Below are positions 8,698 to 17,863 of a DNA stretch of 31,396 nucleotides, piece by piece; position 1 is the first letter of the stretch, and each line of letters starts with the position of its first letter. A program made the translations under genes and the position numbers. Source of the DNA: Salinisphaera sp. UBA1666 (lineage in GTDB: Bacteria; Pseudomonadota; Gammaproteobacteria; Nevskiales; Salinisphaeraceae); NCBI GenBank assembly GCA_002320455.1, contig DCKU01000171.1, forward strand, positions 1 through 31,396, written 5' to 3'. The notes under the pieces are model-generated. The model did not search any database. It worked only from the letters and a program-made list of their open reading frames with translations, and had not been told where the DNA came from.

Positions 8698-9680
8698 CAG
8701 CGGCCATCGCCTCCGTAGAGCAGCGCATGCGGATTGCGCTCGAGTGTTTCGGCAAATCGACGAATCGACGACGCTGCCGCCGACAGATCGCGCAGGGTGC
8801 TCTCGACATCCTGGCGTGTTCCGGAATCGGGATCCGTGACCTGCTGGATCTGTCGCGACAACTGCGCCAGGCTGTCGCTGGTCGCCTGCACGTTGTTCAG
8901 CACCTGAGTGATCTGTTCGTCGCGCGAGTCGATCTGGTCGGTCGCGGTTTCGCTGAGCCGCTCGACACTGGCCAGCGTCTGTTGCAGCTGCTTGTTGTTC
9001 TGATTCACCGCGTTCGTGACCGCGGTCAGCGTATCGTCAGTGTTGTCAGTGGTCTGTTTGAGCGCGGGCGTGAGCGTGGTGACGGCCGTATCCACGTCTT
9101 CGGCGAGTGTGACCATGGTCTTCAGGGCATGATCGACGCGCTCAAGCGTCTGTTTCCATGGCAGCTCGGCCACCGTGTCCTTGAGTTGATCGAGCTGGGA
9201 CGGCACAGCCGGAATTTCCGGCACGTCGAGCTTCGAGGGCTCGACCACGAAATTGGCCGGCTCATCGGGCTGGAAATCCAGATTCACCGCAAGCTGTGAG
9301 GTGACATAGCTGTAGATGACCAATTGCGCGCGCAGCCCGCGCTCGACCATCGAATCGATCGACATGTCGTTATCGGCGGTCTCGCCGTTGAGCATGGTCA
9401 GATTATCGCCGCTCATGTCCACGGTGACCGCGATGCGTGCGCCCTCACCCTGATCCGCCAGACGCAGCTGCACTTTCTTGACCGTGCCCACTTGCACGCC
9501 GCGGAACAGCACACGCGAGCCGTTGGTCAACCCGAGCACGGACTGATCGAAAAAGATGATCGCTTGACGATCCTGGCGCAGCAGCCCGGTATTGCCGAAC
9601 GCCAAAATACCGACCGCAATGAGTGCAAGCGCCCCCAGAAGAAACGCGCCGATGATCGTATAGTTGCGATTACTCGCCAT
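8697..9680 (-). CDS. MlaD-like MCE-domain lipid-transport protein
   Basis: A 327-residue MCE protein, the periplasmic substrate-binding part of an Mla-like lipid transporter. One N-terminal membrane segment (about residues 8-29) is followed by an MCE domain (about 39-120) with the hallmark GLTNGSRVLFRGVQVGTV. Then comes a long, predicted helical, Gln/Thr/Asp-rich region (about 150-310) that may form the central tube or needle. The single MCE domain fits MlaD/LetB relatives rather than the multi-domain PqiB. It follows the ATPase by 15 bp. The ribosome site is weak, so coupling to the ATPase is likely. The transported lipid is unknown. Confidence 0.92.
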   Translation of the reverse strand: MASNRNYTIIGAFLLGALALIAVGILAFGNTGLLRQDRQAIIFFDQSVLGLTNGSRVLFRGVQVGTVKKVQLRLADQGEGARIAVTVDMSGDNLTMLNGETADNDMSIDSMVERGLRAQLVIYSYVTSQLAVNLDFQPDEPANFVVEPSKLDVPEIPAVPSQLDQLKDTVAELPWKQTLERVDHALKTMVTLAEDVDTAVTTLTPALKQTTDNTDDTLTAVTNAVNQNNKQLQQTLASVERLSETATDQIDSRDEQITQVLNNVQATSDSLAQLSRQIQQVTDPDSGTRQDVESTLRDLSAAASSIRRFAETLERNPHALLYGGDGR

Positions 9681-9695
9681 GCGTCACACGCTGCG

Positions 9696-10490
9696 TCATA
9701 TCGACTCTGTCTCCTCGGCCTCGATCGGCTCGCGTTTTAGAAAAGCCCGCACGCGATCCGGGCCGTGCTCAACGAGCCCGTGCGGGTCGCCGTGGGCGAT
9801 CGCCGTCTTCGATTGATTATCGAGATAGATACTATCGTCGGCGATGGAAAAAATACTCGGCAACTCGTGCGTAACCGCGATGACCGAAAGTTTGAGCGCG
9901 TCGCGCAGGCGCATGATCAAGGCATCCAGGCGCTGCGACGTAATGGGATCCAGGCCGGCGCTCGGCTCGTCCAAGAACAAGTAGTCTGGATCGAGCGCAA
10001 TGGCTCGCGCCAGCCCGGCGCGCTTTTGCATACCGCCGGACAGCTCGCTGGGCATCCGCGACTGCTGGCCGGCCAAGCCCACCAGCGCAAGCTTGAAGGC
10101 GACCTGATCGGCGATCTCGCCGGCGCCCATATCGGTATGCAGCTGCATGGGCAAAGCCACGTTCTCGCCGACCGTCATCGACGACCACAGCGCGGTGGAC
10201 TGGAACAGCACGCCGATTCGACGCTGCAAAGCGGCGCGCTCTGCGCGATCATCGCTGACCAGCCGCCGGCCATCGAAGACGATATCGCCCTGCTCGGCAC
10301 GCGCCAGGTCGATCATGTGGCGCAACAGCGTGCTCTTGCCACACCCGGACACGCCCATGATCACGAAGATCGAGGCCGGCTCAATCTGGAACGACACGTT
10401 GTTCTGAACCAGGGTATCGCCGAAAGCCAACCGCAGATCACGCACGACGATGCCGCGATCAGAATCCAGATTGTCGGACAGCTCGGCCAT
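9696..10490 (-). CDS. MlaF-like ABC transporter ATP-binding protein
   Basis: A 264-residue ABC ATPase powering the MCE lipid transporter. Seen are Walker A GVSGCGKST (46-54), Q-loop Gln97, signature LSGGM (150-154), Walker B LFLDEP (171-176) with catalytic Glu175, and H-loop His208. LSGGMQKRAGLARAI is typical of MlaF-type ATPases. I chose ATG 10490 (MAELSDN) over the longer frame from 10568, because the first 26 residues of that frame overlap the permease gene and lack family resemblance. It begins 11 bp after the permease stop. No strong ribosome site is present. Confidence 0.93.
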   Translation of the reverse strand: MAELSDNLDSDRGIVVRDLRLAFGDTLVQNNVSFQIEPASIFVIMGVSGCGKSTLLRHMIDLARAEQGDIVFDGRRLVSDDRAERAALQRRIGVLFQSTALWSSMTVGENVALPMQLHTDMGAGEIADQVAFKLALVGLAGQQSRMPSELSGGMQKRAGLARAIALDPDYLFLDEPSAGLDPITSQRLDALIMRLRDALKLSVIAVTHELPSIFSIADDSIYLDNQSKTAIAHGDPHGLVEHGPDRVRAFLKREPIEAEETESI

Positions 10491-10501
10491 GCAGATTACG
10501 T

Positions 10502-11638
10502 CTAGATGCCTAGCGCATTCGTGCAGAGCGCGGCCACGGCATCGATAGAGATAATGCCGATGATACACACAACCACCGTGCGCGTAGCCGCGCGGCCGAC
10601 TTCGGCCGCGTTACGCCCTGCGTTAAGCCCGATATAACAACTCGTCAGCGCGATTAGCACGCCGAAGGCGATCGATTTGATGAACCCGATGATGAAGTCG
10701 GTCAGCCCCATCGCATCCTGCAGACGCTCGACGAACGCAGCCGGCGGCGTGCCGAGCACGATATGCGCCACAATCATCCCGCCGGCAATCGCCAGCGTGG
10801 CGCCGTAGAGAAACAGCAGCGGCATCATTAGCGTGAGTGCCGCCAGCCGCGGCAGCGCCAGAAACTCGAAGGGCGAAACGCCGATCATGCGAAGCGCGTC
10901 GATTTCTTCGTTGGATTCCATCGTGGCCAGGTGGGCCGCGAACGTGGCGCCGATTCGCCCCGCCATGATGAACGCGGTCATGATCGCCGCCATTTCACGC
11001 GCGGAGGCGATGCCCACCAGATCGGCCAGGTACATGCCCGCTCCGAACGTCTGCAGCTGCACCGCGCCGATGAACCCAAGGACCGCGCCGATCAGGATAT
11101 TGACCACGGTAACGACTGGCAGCGAAGCCGCCCCAGTCTCTCGCACCAGTTCGACGAAATCGCGCCAGCGGGTCTGAGCCCGACCGGACAACAACGCCGG
11201 CGTCAGGGCCATGGCATGCCCGACCAGATTGGCTGTATTGCGTGCCACCCGAGCCTGAGCGCCGGCCCGACGACCCAGACGCGCCAGTGGTCCCGGTCGT
11301 TGCCCGCCGGTCTTCTGGCTGGGCGTCGGGCTGGCCAGCGAAATCAGTGCCGATACATCCGCCGGCAGATGCTGCACGTCCAGCGCGATATCGTCGGCGG
11401 CCAGTATTTCGTGCAGCGCATGCACGAAAGCCGCCACCCGTGGGTGTCCGTTAGCCAGCTCGCTGCCGTCGAGCGTCACGCGCCCCTGCGCGTCCACCTC
11501 TAGACGCTCGGCGATGGCGTTGGCCGACGGCGGGCGACGTGCCTCGCCCCAGTCGCCGGTCAGGCGCACGATCGGCCCACCGGCCGCCGTTTCTACCCCG
11601 ACCAGCGCCGAGGGAGTCGTCCGAGCGCCTAACGCCAT
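10502..11638 (-). CDS. MlaE-like ABC permease with N-terminal STAS-like domain
   Basis: A 378-residue inner-membrane permease of the MlaE family. Residues about 130-378 form the permease, with the interface helix WRDFVELVRETG, several membrane segments and the conserved EEIDALRMIGVSPFEFL (244-260). Residues about 20-105 resemble a degenerate STAS domain (VRLTGDW near 24-30). E. coli supplies that function as the separate protein MlaB, so this is probably the fused form known in other proteobacteria. It is the first gene of the Mla-like set and lies 98 bp after the outer-membrane factor gene. No MlaC or stand-alone MlaB gene is present. Confidence 0.9.
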   Translation of the reverse strand: MALGARTTPSALVGVETAAGGPIVRLTGDWGEARRPPSANAIAERLEVDAQGRVTLDGSELANGHPRVAAFVHALHEILAADDIALDVQHLPADVSALISLASPTPSQKTGGQRPGPLARLGRRAGAQARVARNTANLVGHAMALTPALLSGRAQTRWRDFVELVRETGAASLPVVTVVNILIGAVLGFIGAVQLQTFGAGMYLADLVGIASAREMAAIMTAFIMAGRIGATFAAHLATMESNEEIDALRMIGVSPFEFLALPRLAALTLMMPLLFLYGATLAIAGGMIVAHIVLGTPPAAFVERLQDAMGLTDFIIGFIKSIAFGVLIALTSCYIGLNAGRNAAEVGRAATRTVVVCIIGIISIDAVAALCTNALGI

Positions 11639-11656
11639 GCCGCGCTATCGGGCGAT

Positions 11657-11670
11657 GCGGTGCGCACCGC
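11657..11670. promoter_or_regulatory. 14-bp palindrome ahead of the permease gene
   Basis: GCGGTGC directly followed by GCACCGC makes a perfect palindrome ending 18 bp upstream of the permease ATG. It could be an operator or part of a GC-rich hairpin between the efflux and Mla-like genes. Such palindromes can also arise by chance at this base composition. Confidence 0.25.
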
Positions 11671-11736
11671 CCTGCGCCGGGCTGCCAAGCGCCCATCGGG
11701 CATACCGCACCGTGGGCCAAGCAACAAAACGCGCAT

Positions 11737-13341
11737 TTACGGATCGTTGCCGGGAATCGGCGCGTTGGTCGTGGCGGCTCCTGCCCCGTCTTTTTCGCCA
11801 GGCACGGGCTCGTAATCGTTGGCTACTTCCTGTAGCGCGGGGTCAAGCGAATCGCTGGAGGCTGTCCAGCCACCGCCCAGGGCCTTGTACAGATCAGCCG
11901 TCGCCGTAAAACGTGACGCAATAGCGTCGGCAAGATCGAGCTGGCTGGAAAACAGATTCCGCTGGGCATCGAGCACGTCGAAATAATCCGTGCGACCGAC
12001 CTGATAGCGAAGGTTCGCCAAGCGCAACGTCTCACGATAGCTGTCGACCTGCTCCTGGATCGAGACATAGCGTTCGCGGCTGTACTTGACCGCCTGCAGC
12101 GCGTTCTCGACTTCCTGGAACGCCTGCCGCACGGCCTGGCGATACTGGATCTCGGCTTGGGCCTTCTGCGCCTTCGAGCTTCGATACTGGGCGTTGATAC
12201 GACCGAAATCCAGAATCGGGGCCGTCACCGAACCGCTGATGCGCTGCAGCTCCGAGTAGGGCTCGAACAGATTCGATACGTCGAGCGCCTGCGTGCCGAG
12301 CCCGGCGCTCAGGTTGAGCGTCGGGAAGAACCGGGCCTTGGCCACACCCACGTTGGCGTTGGCCGCGATCAGCGACGCCTCGGCCGCGCGAATATCCGGC
12401 CGTCGTTCGATCAGCGACGACGGCAAGACCACTGGCAAATCCTCCGGCAGCGTCAGATCTTCGAAATCGCCGTCAGGCACGGTGGTGCTGTTCATGATCT
12501 GACGGGGCGTTTTGCCCGTCAGGATTGCAAGCGACGTCTGCAGTCGATCGGCCTGCTGCTCCAGCGGTGGCAGCTGGGCCTTGGCCGATTGCAGCAAGGA
12601 GCGCGTCTGCAACAGCGTCAGCTTGTCGATAGCGCCGTATTCGTAGCGTTTCTGATCCAGGTTATACCCTTGCCGACGCGTGCGAATCGTCTCCTTGGTG
12701 ACCGCAATCTGGCGCTGGTAGGAACGCAGCGACATATAGTTGGTCACGACGTCGGAGACCACCATGAGCCGCATCGAATCCTGGGTGTAAGCCGAACTCA
12801 GCAGCTGGGCGCGGGCCTGCTCGGCGGAGCGCCGCAACGCCCCCCACAGGTCAAACTCGTAGTTGAGCGTGCCGGTGATGGAGTAGAAGTTGAAGCGCTG
12901 GACCTGTGTGTCGTTACTCGGCGAGCCGCCGCCTCCGCCGGCACCGCCACCGGCAGAACCGCCGCTCTGGCCGCCGCCAAGACCACCGCCGCCGCCGGCA
13001 AACGCGGCCGAACCGCTGCGTTGGCGCTGGGCCTGGGCCTGGCCTTCAACCGAGGGGTAGAGCTGGGCGTTTTGATAACCCAATTCGGCACGCGCCTGTC
13101 GAATACGCTCGAACTGCAACGCCAAATCCAGGTTCGAGTCCAGCGCCTGGTCGATCAACCGGTTCAGCGTCGGGTCCTGATAGCGCGTCCACCAGTAGGC
13201 CAACTCTTGTTGCTGCTGATTGGACAGCAGGGTCGAGTCGAACCGGGATTCCGGCAGATCAATATCGGGGCGTTCATAGTCCGGCCCGACGGCACAGCCG
13301 GCAAGCAATACCATCGCACCCAGGATCAGTGCACTACGCAT
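11737..13341 (-). CDS. RND efflux outer-membrane factor (NodT/OprM-type lipoprotein)
   Basis: A 534-residue TolC-like outer-membrane channel for the RND pump encoded upstream. The lipobox LLAGC (Cys16) and the following AVGPDYERP are classic for the NodT/OprM family. Repeated helical OEP segments appear in both halves (for example IRQARAELGYQNAQLYPSV and FQEVENALQAVKYSRERY). ATG 13341 overlaps the RND stop by 8 bp. The longer frame from 13416 would overlap the pump gene by about 80 bp and hide the signal peptide. Oddity: residues about 115-139 are almost pure Gly/Ser/Gln (nt 12925-12999), inserted after the first helical stretch, where OprM relatives are normally compact. Confidence 0.94.
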   Translation of the reverse strand: MRSALILGAMVLLAGCAVGPDYERPDIDLPESRFDSTLLSNQQQQELAYWWTRYQDPTLNRLIDQALDSNLDLALQFERIRQARAELGYQNAQLYPSVEGQAQAQRQRSGSAAFAGGGGGLGGGQSGGSAGGGAGGGGGSPSNDTQVQRFNFYSITGTLNYEFDLWGALRRSAEQARAQLLSSAYTQDSMRLMVVSDVVTNYMSLRSYQRQIAVTKETIRTRRQGYNLDQKRYEYGAIDKLTLLQTRSLLQSAKAQLPPLEQQADRLQTSLAILTGKTPRQIMNSTTVPDGDFEDLTLPEDLPVVLPSSLIERRPDIRAAEASLIAANANVGVAKARFFPTLNLSAGLGTQALDVSNLFEPYSELQRISGSVTAPILDFGRINAQYRSSKAQKAQAEIQYRQAVRQAFQEVENALQAVKYSRERYVSIQEQVDSYRETLRLANLRYQVGRTDYFDVLDAQRNLFSSQLDLADAIASRFTATADLYKALGGGWTASSDSLDPALQEVANDYEPVPGEKDGAGAATTNAPIPGNDP

Positions 13342-16300
13342 CGTTGTTGTTCCTGTTGTTCTGATCCGAGCCTTGCGACTCGTGGTTCGACGTTTCCAGA
13401 CGCGAGTCATCTTCATCGTCCATCGAATCGGCTTCCGGATTCTTGCCTCGCATGCGCGCCAGCTTGTTGGAGCCGGTCTCGATCAAGTCGTAGAACATCG
13501 GCACGAACAGAATGGCGAAGAAGGTGGCAAACATCATGCCGCCGATGACGGCCGTACCGATAGCGATACGGCTGTTGGCCGCGGCCCCGCTGGCAACCGC
13601 CAGCGGCACCGAGGCCAGCACGAACGTCAGTGACGTCATGATGATCGGCCGGAAGCGCAGCTTGGCCGCGGAATAGGCTGCCTCGGCCGGTGACTTGCCG
13701 GCTTCGCGCTCCAGCACCGCAAATTCCACGATGAGAATCGCGTTCTTGGCCGCGAGCCCGATGAGCACCAGAAGCCCCACGGTGAAGTAGATATTGTTAT
13801 CCACGCCGCGCAGCCAGACCGCAATGTATGCGCCCAGGGCCGCGAACGGCACCGCGGTGAGCACGGCCAGCGGCAAGGTCCATTTCTCGTACTGGGCCGC
13901 TAGGATCAAGAACACCATGATCACGCCAAAGGCCAGCGCAATGGTCGCAGCATTGCCTACGTTCTGGGCCTGGTAAGCCGTACCCGTGAACGACCAGCTA
14001 TAACCGCTGCCTAGCACATTATCGGCTACGTCCTGAATCGCCGCGTTGGCCTGCCCCGAACTGAAGCCGGGCGCCGGAGCCCCCTGCACCATCGCCGCGG
14101 GGAACACGTTGAAGCGCTGCACCACGTCGGCCGAAGTTTCTCGCTGGGTGGAGACCAACGATGAGACCGGGATCATATCGCCCGACTTATCGGACCGGAC
14201 ATAGACCTGTCGAAGATCGTCCGGATGCATGCGATACGGCGCATCCGACTGCAGGTTGACCTGCCAGTTACGGCCCAGGAACGTGAACTGGTTCACGTAG
14301 AGCTGGCCAAACGTCGCCTGCAGTGTATTGAACAGATCGTTGATCGGCACGCCGAGGTTCTTGGCCTTCTCGCGATCGGCCTTGACCTTATAACGCGGCA
14401 CGTCCGTGGTCAGCGTGGTTCGTACGCGCTGCAGCTCAGGCCGCTTGTTGGCGGCAGCGACCAGCTCCTGCGTTCGCTTGAACAACGTGTTGTAGTCCGA
14501 GCCTTCCTTGCTTTGGACATAGCCTTCAAAGCCACCGGTCGTGGACAGACCGATGATCGGCGGCGGGTTGAAGGCGATGATGCGGCCGTCAGGCACCTGT
14601 GCCCCCAGGCCGAACGCCTGATTTACCAGCTCGAACGACGACGGCGCGCGCTTGCCCCAGTCCTCGAGTGTGAGGAACATCACGCCGGCCCAGGTGCGCG
14701 GCGCGCTGGCCAGAAAGTCATAGCCGGGCACGCTGATCACGCCGGCCAGGCCTTTCATGTTGTCACTGGCCAAGTGATAGAAATCCTGGCTTACCTCCTC
14801 GGTTCGCTGGAGCGAAGCACCCGGCGGCAGCTGATAATAGGCAAAGATATAGCCCTGGTCTTCCTGCGGAATCAGGCCGGAGGGCACCTGTGTCGATACC
14901 GCCCACGTACCCACGATCACGCCGATAAACATCAGCACGCCCAGAATGGCGCGCTTGAGCAAGAAGTTCACGCCCCAGAGATAGGCTCGCGAGAGACGGT
15001 CGAAGCCGTTGTTAAACTTGCGGAAGAACCAGTTTTTGCTCTCTTTACTGGGCTTCAAGAACAGCGCACAGAGTGCCGGGGTCAGTGTCAGCGCCACGAG
15101 CGCGGAGATGAGAACAGACACCGCGATGGTGATCGCGAACTGGCTATACATCTGCCCGGACAGGCCGCCCAAAAAGCCAACCGGCACAAACACCGCGTTC
15201 AACGCGAACGTGACCGCGATGATCGGCCCGGTCACCTCTTCCATGGCCTTGATCGAGGCTTGGCGTGGCGAGGCCTTTTCTTCGGTCATTATGCGTTCGA
15301 TGTTCTCGATCACGATGATCGCGTCGTCGACGACGAGACCGATCGCGAGAATCAGACCGAACAGGGTCAAGAGGTTGACCGAGAATCCCAGCAGGAAAAT
15401 ACCGACGAACGTGCCCACCACCGCCACGGGCACCGCGAGCATCGGAATCAACGTCGCCCAGAAGTTCTGGAGGAAGATGAAGATGACCGCCAGCACCAGC
15501 GCCAGCGAGATGAAGAACGTCAAGATGACCTCGTGGATCGAGGCATCGACGAACTTCGTCGTGTTGTAGGGAATCTGGTACTCGAGCCCCTCGGGCATGT
15601 TCTGCGACAGCTCTTCCATCAACCCGCGGACACGCTCGGCCGTGGCCAGCGCGTTAGCCCCCGGCTGCAGATAGATGGCAGCGGGTACGGCGGGTTGGCC
15701 GTTAAAGCTTTGCAGGGTGGAATAGGCCTGTGCACCCAGTTCTACGCGGGCGACGTCCCTTAAACGTAAGACCCGGCCATCATCCATGGATTTAAGGATG
15801 ATCTGCTCGAATTGGTCTTTGTTTGAAAAGCGTCCTTCGGTACTGGCGGTAAACGTGAAGGCGATATCCGCGCCGCCATACGGTCGCTGCCCGAACTTGC
15901 CGGCCGCGAACTGAGAGTTCTGTTCGTTGATCGCGGCCTGAACATCGCTGGTCGTGACGTCGAAACGCGCCATCTTGGCCGGATCCAGCCAGATACGCAT
16001 CGAATAGTCTTCGCTGGAGAACAGCCGCGCATCGCCCACGCCCTGGAGGCGTTTGATGGGATCGATGAGGTACACCAGCATGTAGTTACTGATGAACGTG
16101 GTATCGAACTTCTGGTTCGGCGAAAAGACAGTGACCCCCTCCAGAATGCTGGTGGACTGTTTGCGCACGGTCACCCCCGTCCGCTGTACCACGTTAGGCA
16201 ACAGCGCCAGTGCCGACTGCACGCGGTTGTTGACGTCAATGGTGGCCAGGTCCGGGTCGGTACCGATCTTGAACGTGACGTTCAACTGCATCTGACCGGA

Positions 16301-16555
16301 GTCGGATGCGGTCGACGTCATGTAGATCATGTTTTCGACGCCGTTGATTTCTGTTTCCAACGGCGCGGCGACGGTCTTGGCGATATCCTCGGCGCTAGCG
16401 CCCGGATAGTTGGCACGCACCACCACTTCGGGCGGCACGACGTCCGGGTATTGCGCAATCGGCAACGAGCGCATCGCCAGCACCCCGGACAGGGTGATGA
16501 TGATCGCTAGAACCGTCGCGAATACCGGTCGATCGATAAAGAACTTCGACAGCAC
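13334..16555 (-). CDS. RND efflux pump, AcrB/MexB-type (HAE1) inner-membrane transporter
   Basis: A 1073-residue proton-driven multidrug exporter, close to the family length (AcrB 1049). The N-terminus FFIDRPVFATVLAI is the family hallmark. The proton-relay aspartates are in GLVVDDAIIVIENIER (Asp410 and Asp411), and the partner Lys937 is in GLAAKNAILIVEFA. Large periplasmic loops follow TM1 and TM7, as expected. GTG 16555 has AGAGGA about 7 bp upstream. It lies 11 bp after the adaptor gene and overlaps the outer-membrane factor gene. The C-terminal tail is acidic, then Asn-rich. The substrate range cannot be read from sequence, though hydrophobic or amphiphilic compounds are usual. Confidence 0.97.
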   Translation of the reverse strand: MLSKFFIDRPVFATVLAIIITLSGVLAMRSLPIAQYPDVVPPEVVVRANYPGASAEDIAKTVAAPLETEINGVENMIYMTSTASDSGQMQLNVTFKIGTDPDLATIDVNNRVQSALALLPNVVQRTGVTVRKQSTSILEGVTVFSPNQKFDTTFISNYMLVYLIDPIKRLQGVGDARLFSSEDYSMRIWLDPAKMARFDVTTSDVQAAINEQNSQFAAGKFGQRPYGGADIAFTFTASTEGRFSNKDQFEQIILKSMDDGRVLRLRDVARVELGAQAYSTLQSFNGQPAVPAAIYLQPGANALATAERVRGLMEELSQNMPEGLEYQIPYNTTKFVDASIHEVILTFFISLALVLAVIFIFLQNFWATLIPMLAVPVAVVGTFVGIFLLGFSVNLLTLFGLILAIGLVVDDAIIVIENIERIMTEEKASPRQASIKAMEEVTGPIIAVTFALNAVFVPVGFLGGLSGQMYSQFAITIAVSVLISALVALTLTPALCALFLKPSKESKNWFFRKFNNGFDRLSRAYLWGVNFLLKRAILGVLMFIGVIVGTWAVSTQVPSGLIPQEDQGYIFAYYQLPPGASLQRTEEVSQDFYHLASDNMKGLAGVISVPGYDFLASAPRTWAGVMFLTLEDWGKRAPSSFELVNQAFGLGAQVPDGRIIAFNPPPIIGLSTTGGFEGYVQSKEGSDYNTLFKRTQELVAAANKRPELQRVRTTLTTDVPRYKVKADREKAKNLGVPINDLFNTLQATFGQLYVNQFTFLGRNWQVNLQSDAPYRMHPDDLRQVYVRSDKSGDMIPVSSLVSTQRETSADVVQRFNVFPAAMVQGAPAPGFSSGQANAAIQDVADNVLGSGYSWSFTGTAYQAQNVGNAATIALAFGVIMVFLILAAQYEKWTLPLAVLTAVPFAALGAYIAVWLRGVDNNIYFTVGLLVLIGLAAKNAILIVEFAVLEREAGKSPAEAAYSAAKLRFRPIIMTSLTFVLASVPLAVASGAAANSRIAIGTAVIGGMMFATFFAILFVPMFYDLIETGSNKLARMRGKNPEADSMDDEDDSRLETSNHESQGSDQNNRNNNDA

Positions 16556-16566
16556 GCGCGCGTCCT

Positions 16567-17829
16567 CTACTGCTGGTTCTTGGCGTCGGCGTTGTCACCC
16601 GACGACTGGTTCTGATTGTCGCCGGCTGCCGAATCCTTGTTGGCCGAGGTGTCCTTGGCCTTGACCTGTACCGGCATGCCGGGCTGCAACGTGCCAAGCC
16701 CCGAGGTAATGACCTGATCGCCAGGTTCCAGCCCCTTGGTGATCACACGCCCCGAGTCGGTATCGGGACCGAGCGTGACGGCCTGGGTGGCTGCCTTGCC
16801 CTGATCGTCGACCACGTACACGTTGACGCGCTGGCCACTGTCCGACACGGCTTCGTTGGGAATGACGAGTGCGTTGTCCAACGTCTGGATCCGTACGCGG
16901 GTCCGGACATAACGCCCAGGCATGAGCTCGTTATCCGGATTCTTAACCACGGCGCGCAGCTGCACGGTGCCGGTCTCGGGATCAATCGTGCTCTGCGTAA
17001 AGTCGACCTCACCCTTGTAGGGGAACACATCGCCGTTGTTGGTGATGATGGTGGCCTCACGCGTTGACGCGTCGCTGCTGCTCTTGCCCATCTCGGCCAG
17101 CGCCTTGCGACGCGCGAACGCATCGTCTTCGGGCAGCGCGAAGAGCACATAGACCGGGTCCAACTGCGTGATGGTCGTCAGCTGGGTCTGGTTGGCCGTT
17201 ACCAGCGAGCCCAGGTCGATGTCGCGCAGGCTGGTCACGCCGGTGATGGGGGCTTCAACGCGCGTATATCCCAGATCGATCTGTGCCGACTCGAGATTGG
17301 CCTTGGCCTGCTGGACAGCCGCTTGGTCGGTATTGAAGTCGGCCAGAGCCTGATCGCGCTCGGCCTCACTGACCGCGTTCGAATCATAAAGCCGCTTGGT
17401 ACGGTTATAGATCCGGCGCGAGTTGGCCAGACTGGCCTCGGCGCTGGCCAGCGTGGCCTTGCGCTGATTGACGGTGGCCCGATACGGCTTCGGATCGATC
17501 GTGAACAACAGATCGCCCTGATGGACGATCGAGCCTTCCTGATAATTCTTGGCCAATAGCACGCCGTTGACCCGGCCGATGATGCGCGCTGTCTGCTTGC
17601 CCTGAACGCGCCCGGGATACTCGGCGTACACGTCTACAGAGCTCGGCTGCACGGTGACCGCGGAGACCTTGGTCGGCGGTTGCTTCTGCGATTGCCCGCC
17701 CTTGCTCTCGCCGCCACCACCGGATTCGCCGGACCCGCCACAAGCGGCCAGCGTTGCCGCCAGGCTCAAAACAAAAAGCGTACGAAACGCTGTCATACGT
17801 CGCGGCGCGACGTGGGTGCGAAAGCGCAT
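16567..17829 (-). CDS. RND efflux periplasmic adaptor (AcrA/MexA-type lipoprotein)
   Basis: A 420-residue membrane-fusion protein linking the RND pump to the outer-membrane channel. Lipobox LAAC (Cys30) is followed by a Gly/Ser linker. The lipoyl/biotinyl half-motifs, the helical hairpin (LASAEASLANSRRIYNRTKRLYDSN region) and the beta-barrel stretch GYTRVEAPITG are recognisable. I chose ATG 17829, with AGGGA at 17838-17842, because longer starts would run through the operator-promoter region, and ATG 17796 has no ribosome site. It is the first gene of the operon, transcribed from a promoter that overlaps the AcrR-like box. The C-terminus is Asp/Asn/Gln-rich and low in complexity. Confidence 0.94.
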   Translation of the reverse strand: MRFRTHVAPRRMTAFRTLFVLSLAATLAACGGSGESGGGGESKGGQSQKQPPTKVSAVTVQPSSVDVYAEYPGRVQGKQTARIIGRVNGVLLAKNYQEGSIVHQGDLLFTIDPKPYRATVNQRKATLASAEASLANSRRIYNRTKRLYDSNAVSEAERDQALADFNTDQAAVQQAKANLESAQIDLGYTRVEAPITGVTSLRDIDLGSLVTANQTQLTTITQLDPVYVLFALPEDDAFARRKALAEMGKSSSDASTREATIITNNGDVFPYKGEVDFTQSTIDPETGTVQLRAVVKNPDNELMPGRYVRTRVRIQTLDNALVIPNEAVSDSGQRVNVYVVDDQGKAATQAVTLGPDTDSGRVITKGLEPGDQVITSGLGTLQPGMPVQVKAKDTSANKDSAAGDNQNQSSGDNADAKNQQ

Positions 17830-17863
17830 ACCGGTATCCCTGAGATCGGCTGTTCTTGCTCGT

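Noticed and set aside
12925..12999. GC-rich triplet tract considered as a non-coding microsatellite
   Set aside because: It is in frame within a firmly identified gene and encodes Gly/Ser, so it is reported as a protein feature instead.
12157..13548. 463-codon open frame on the plus strand across the outer-membrane factor gene
   Set aside because: It is antisense to a well-supported gene and crosses the pump/channel overlap. Its composition is Arg/Gln-rich and lacks any domain.
14225..15763. 512-codon open frame on the plus strand within the RND pump gene
   Set aside because: The product is a His/Arg/Gln-rich shadow of a conserved pump gene with no ribosome site or motif.
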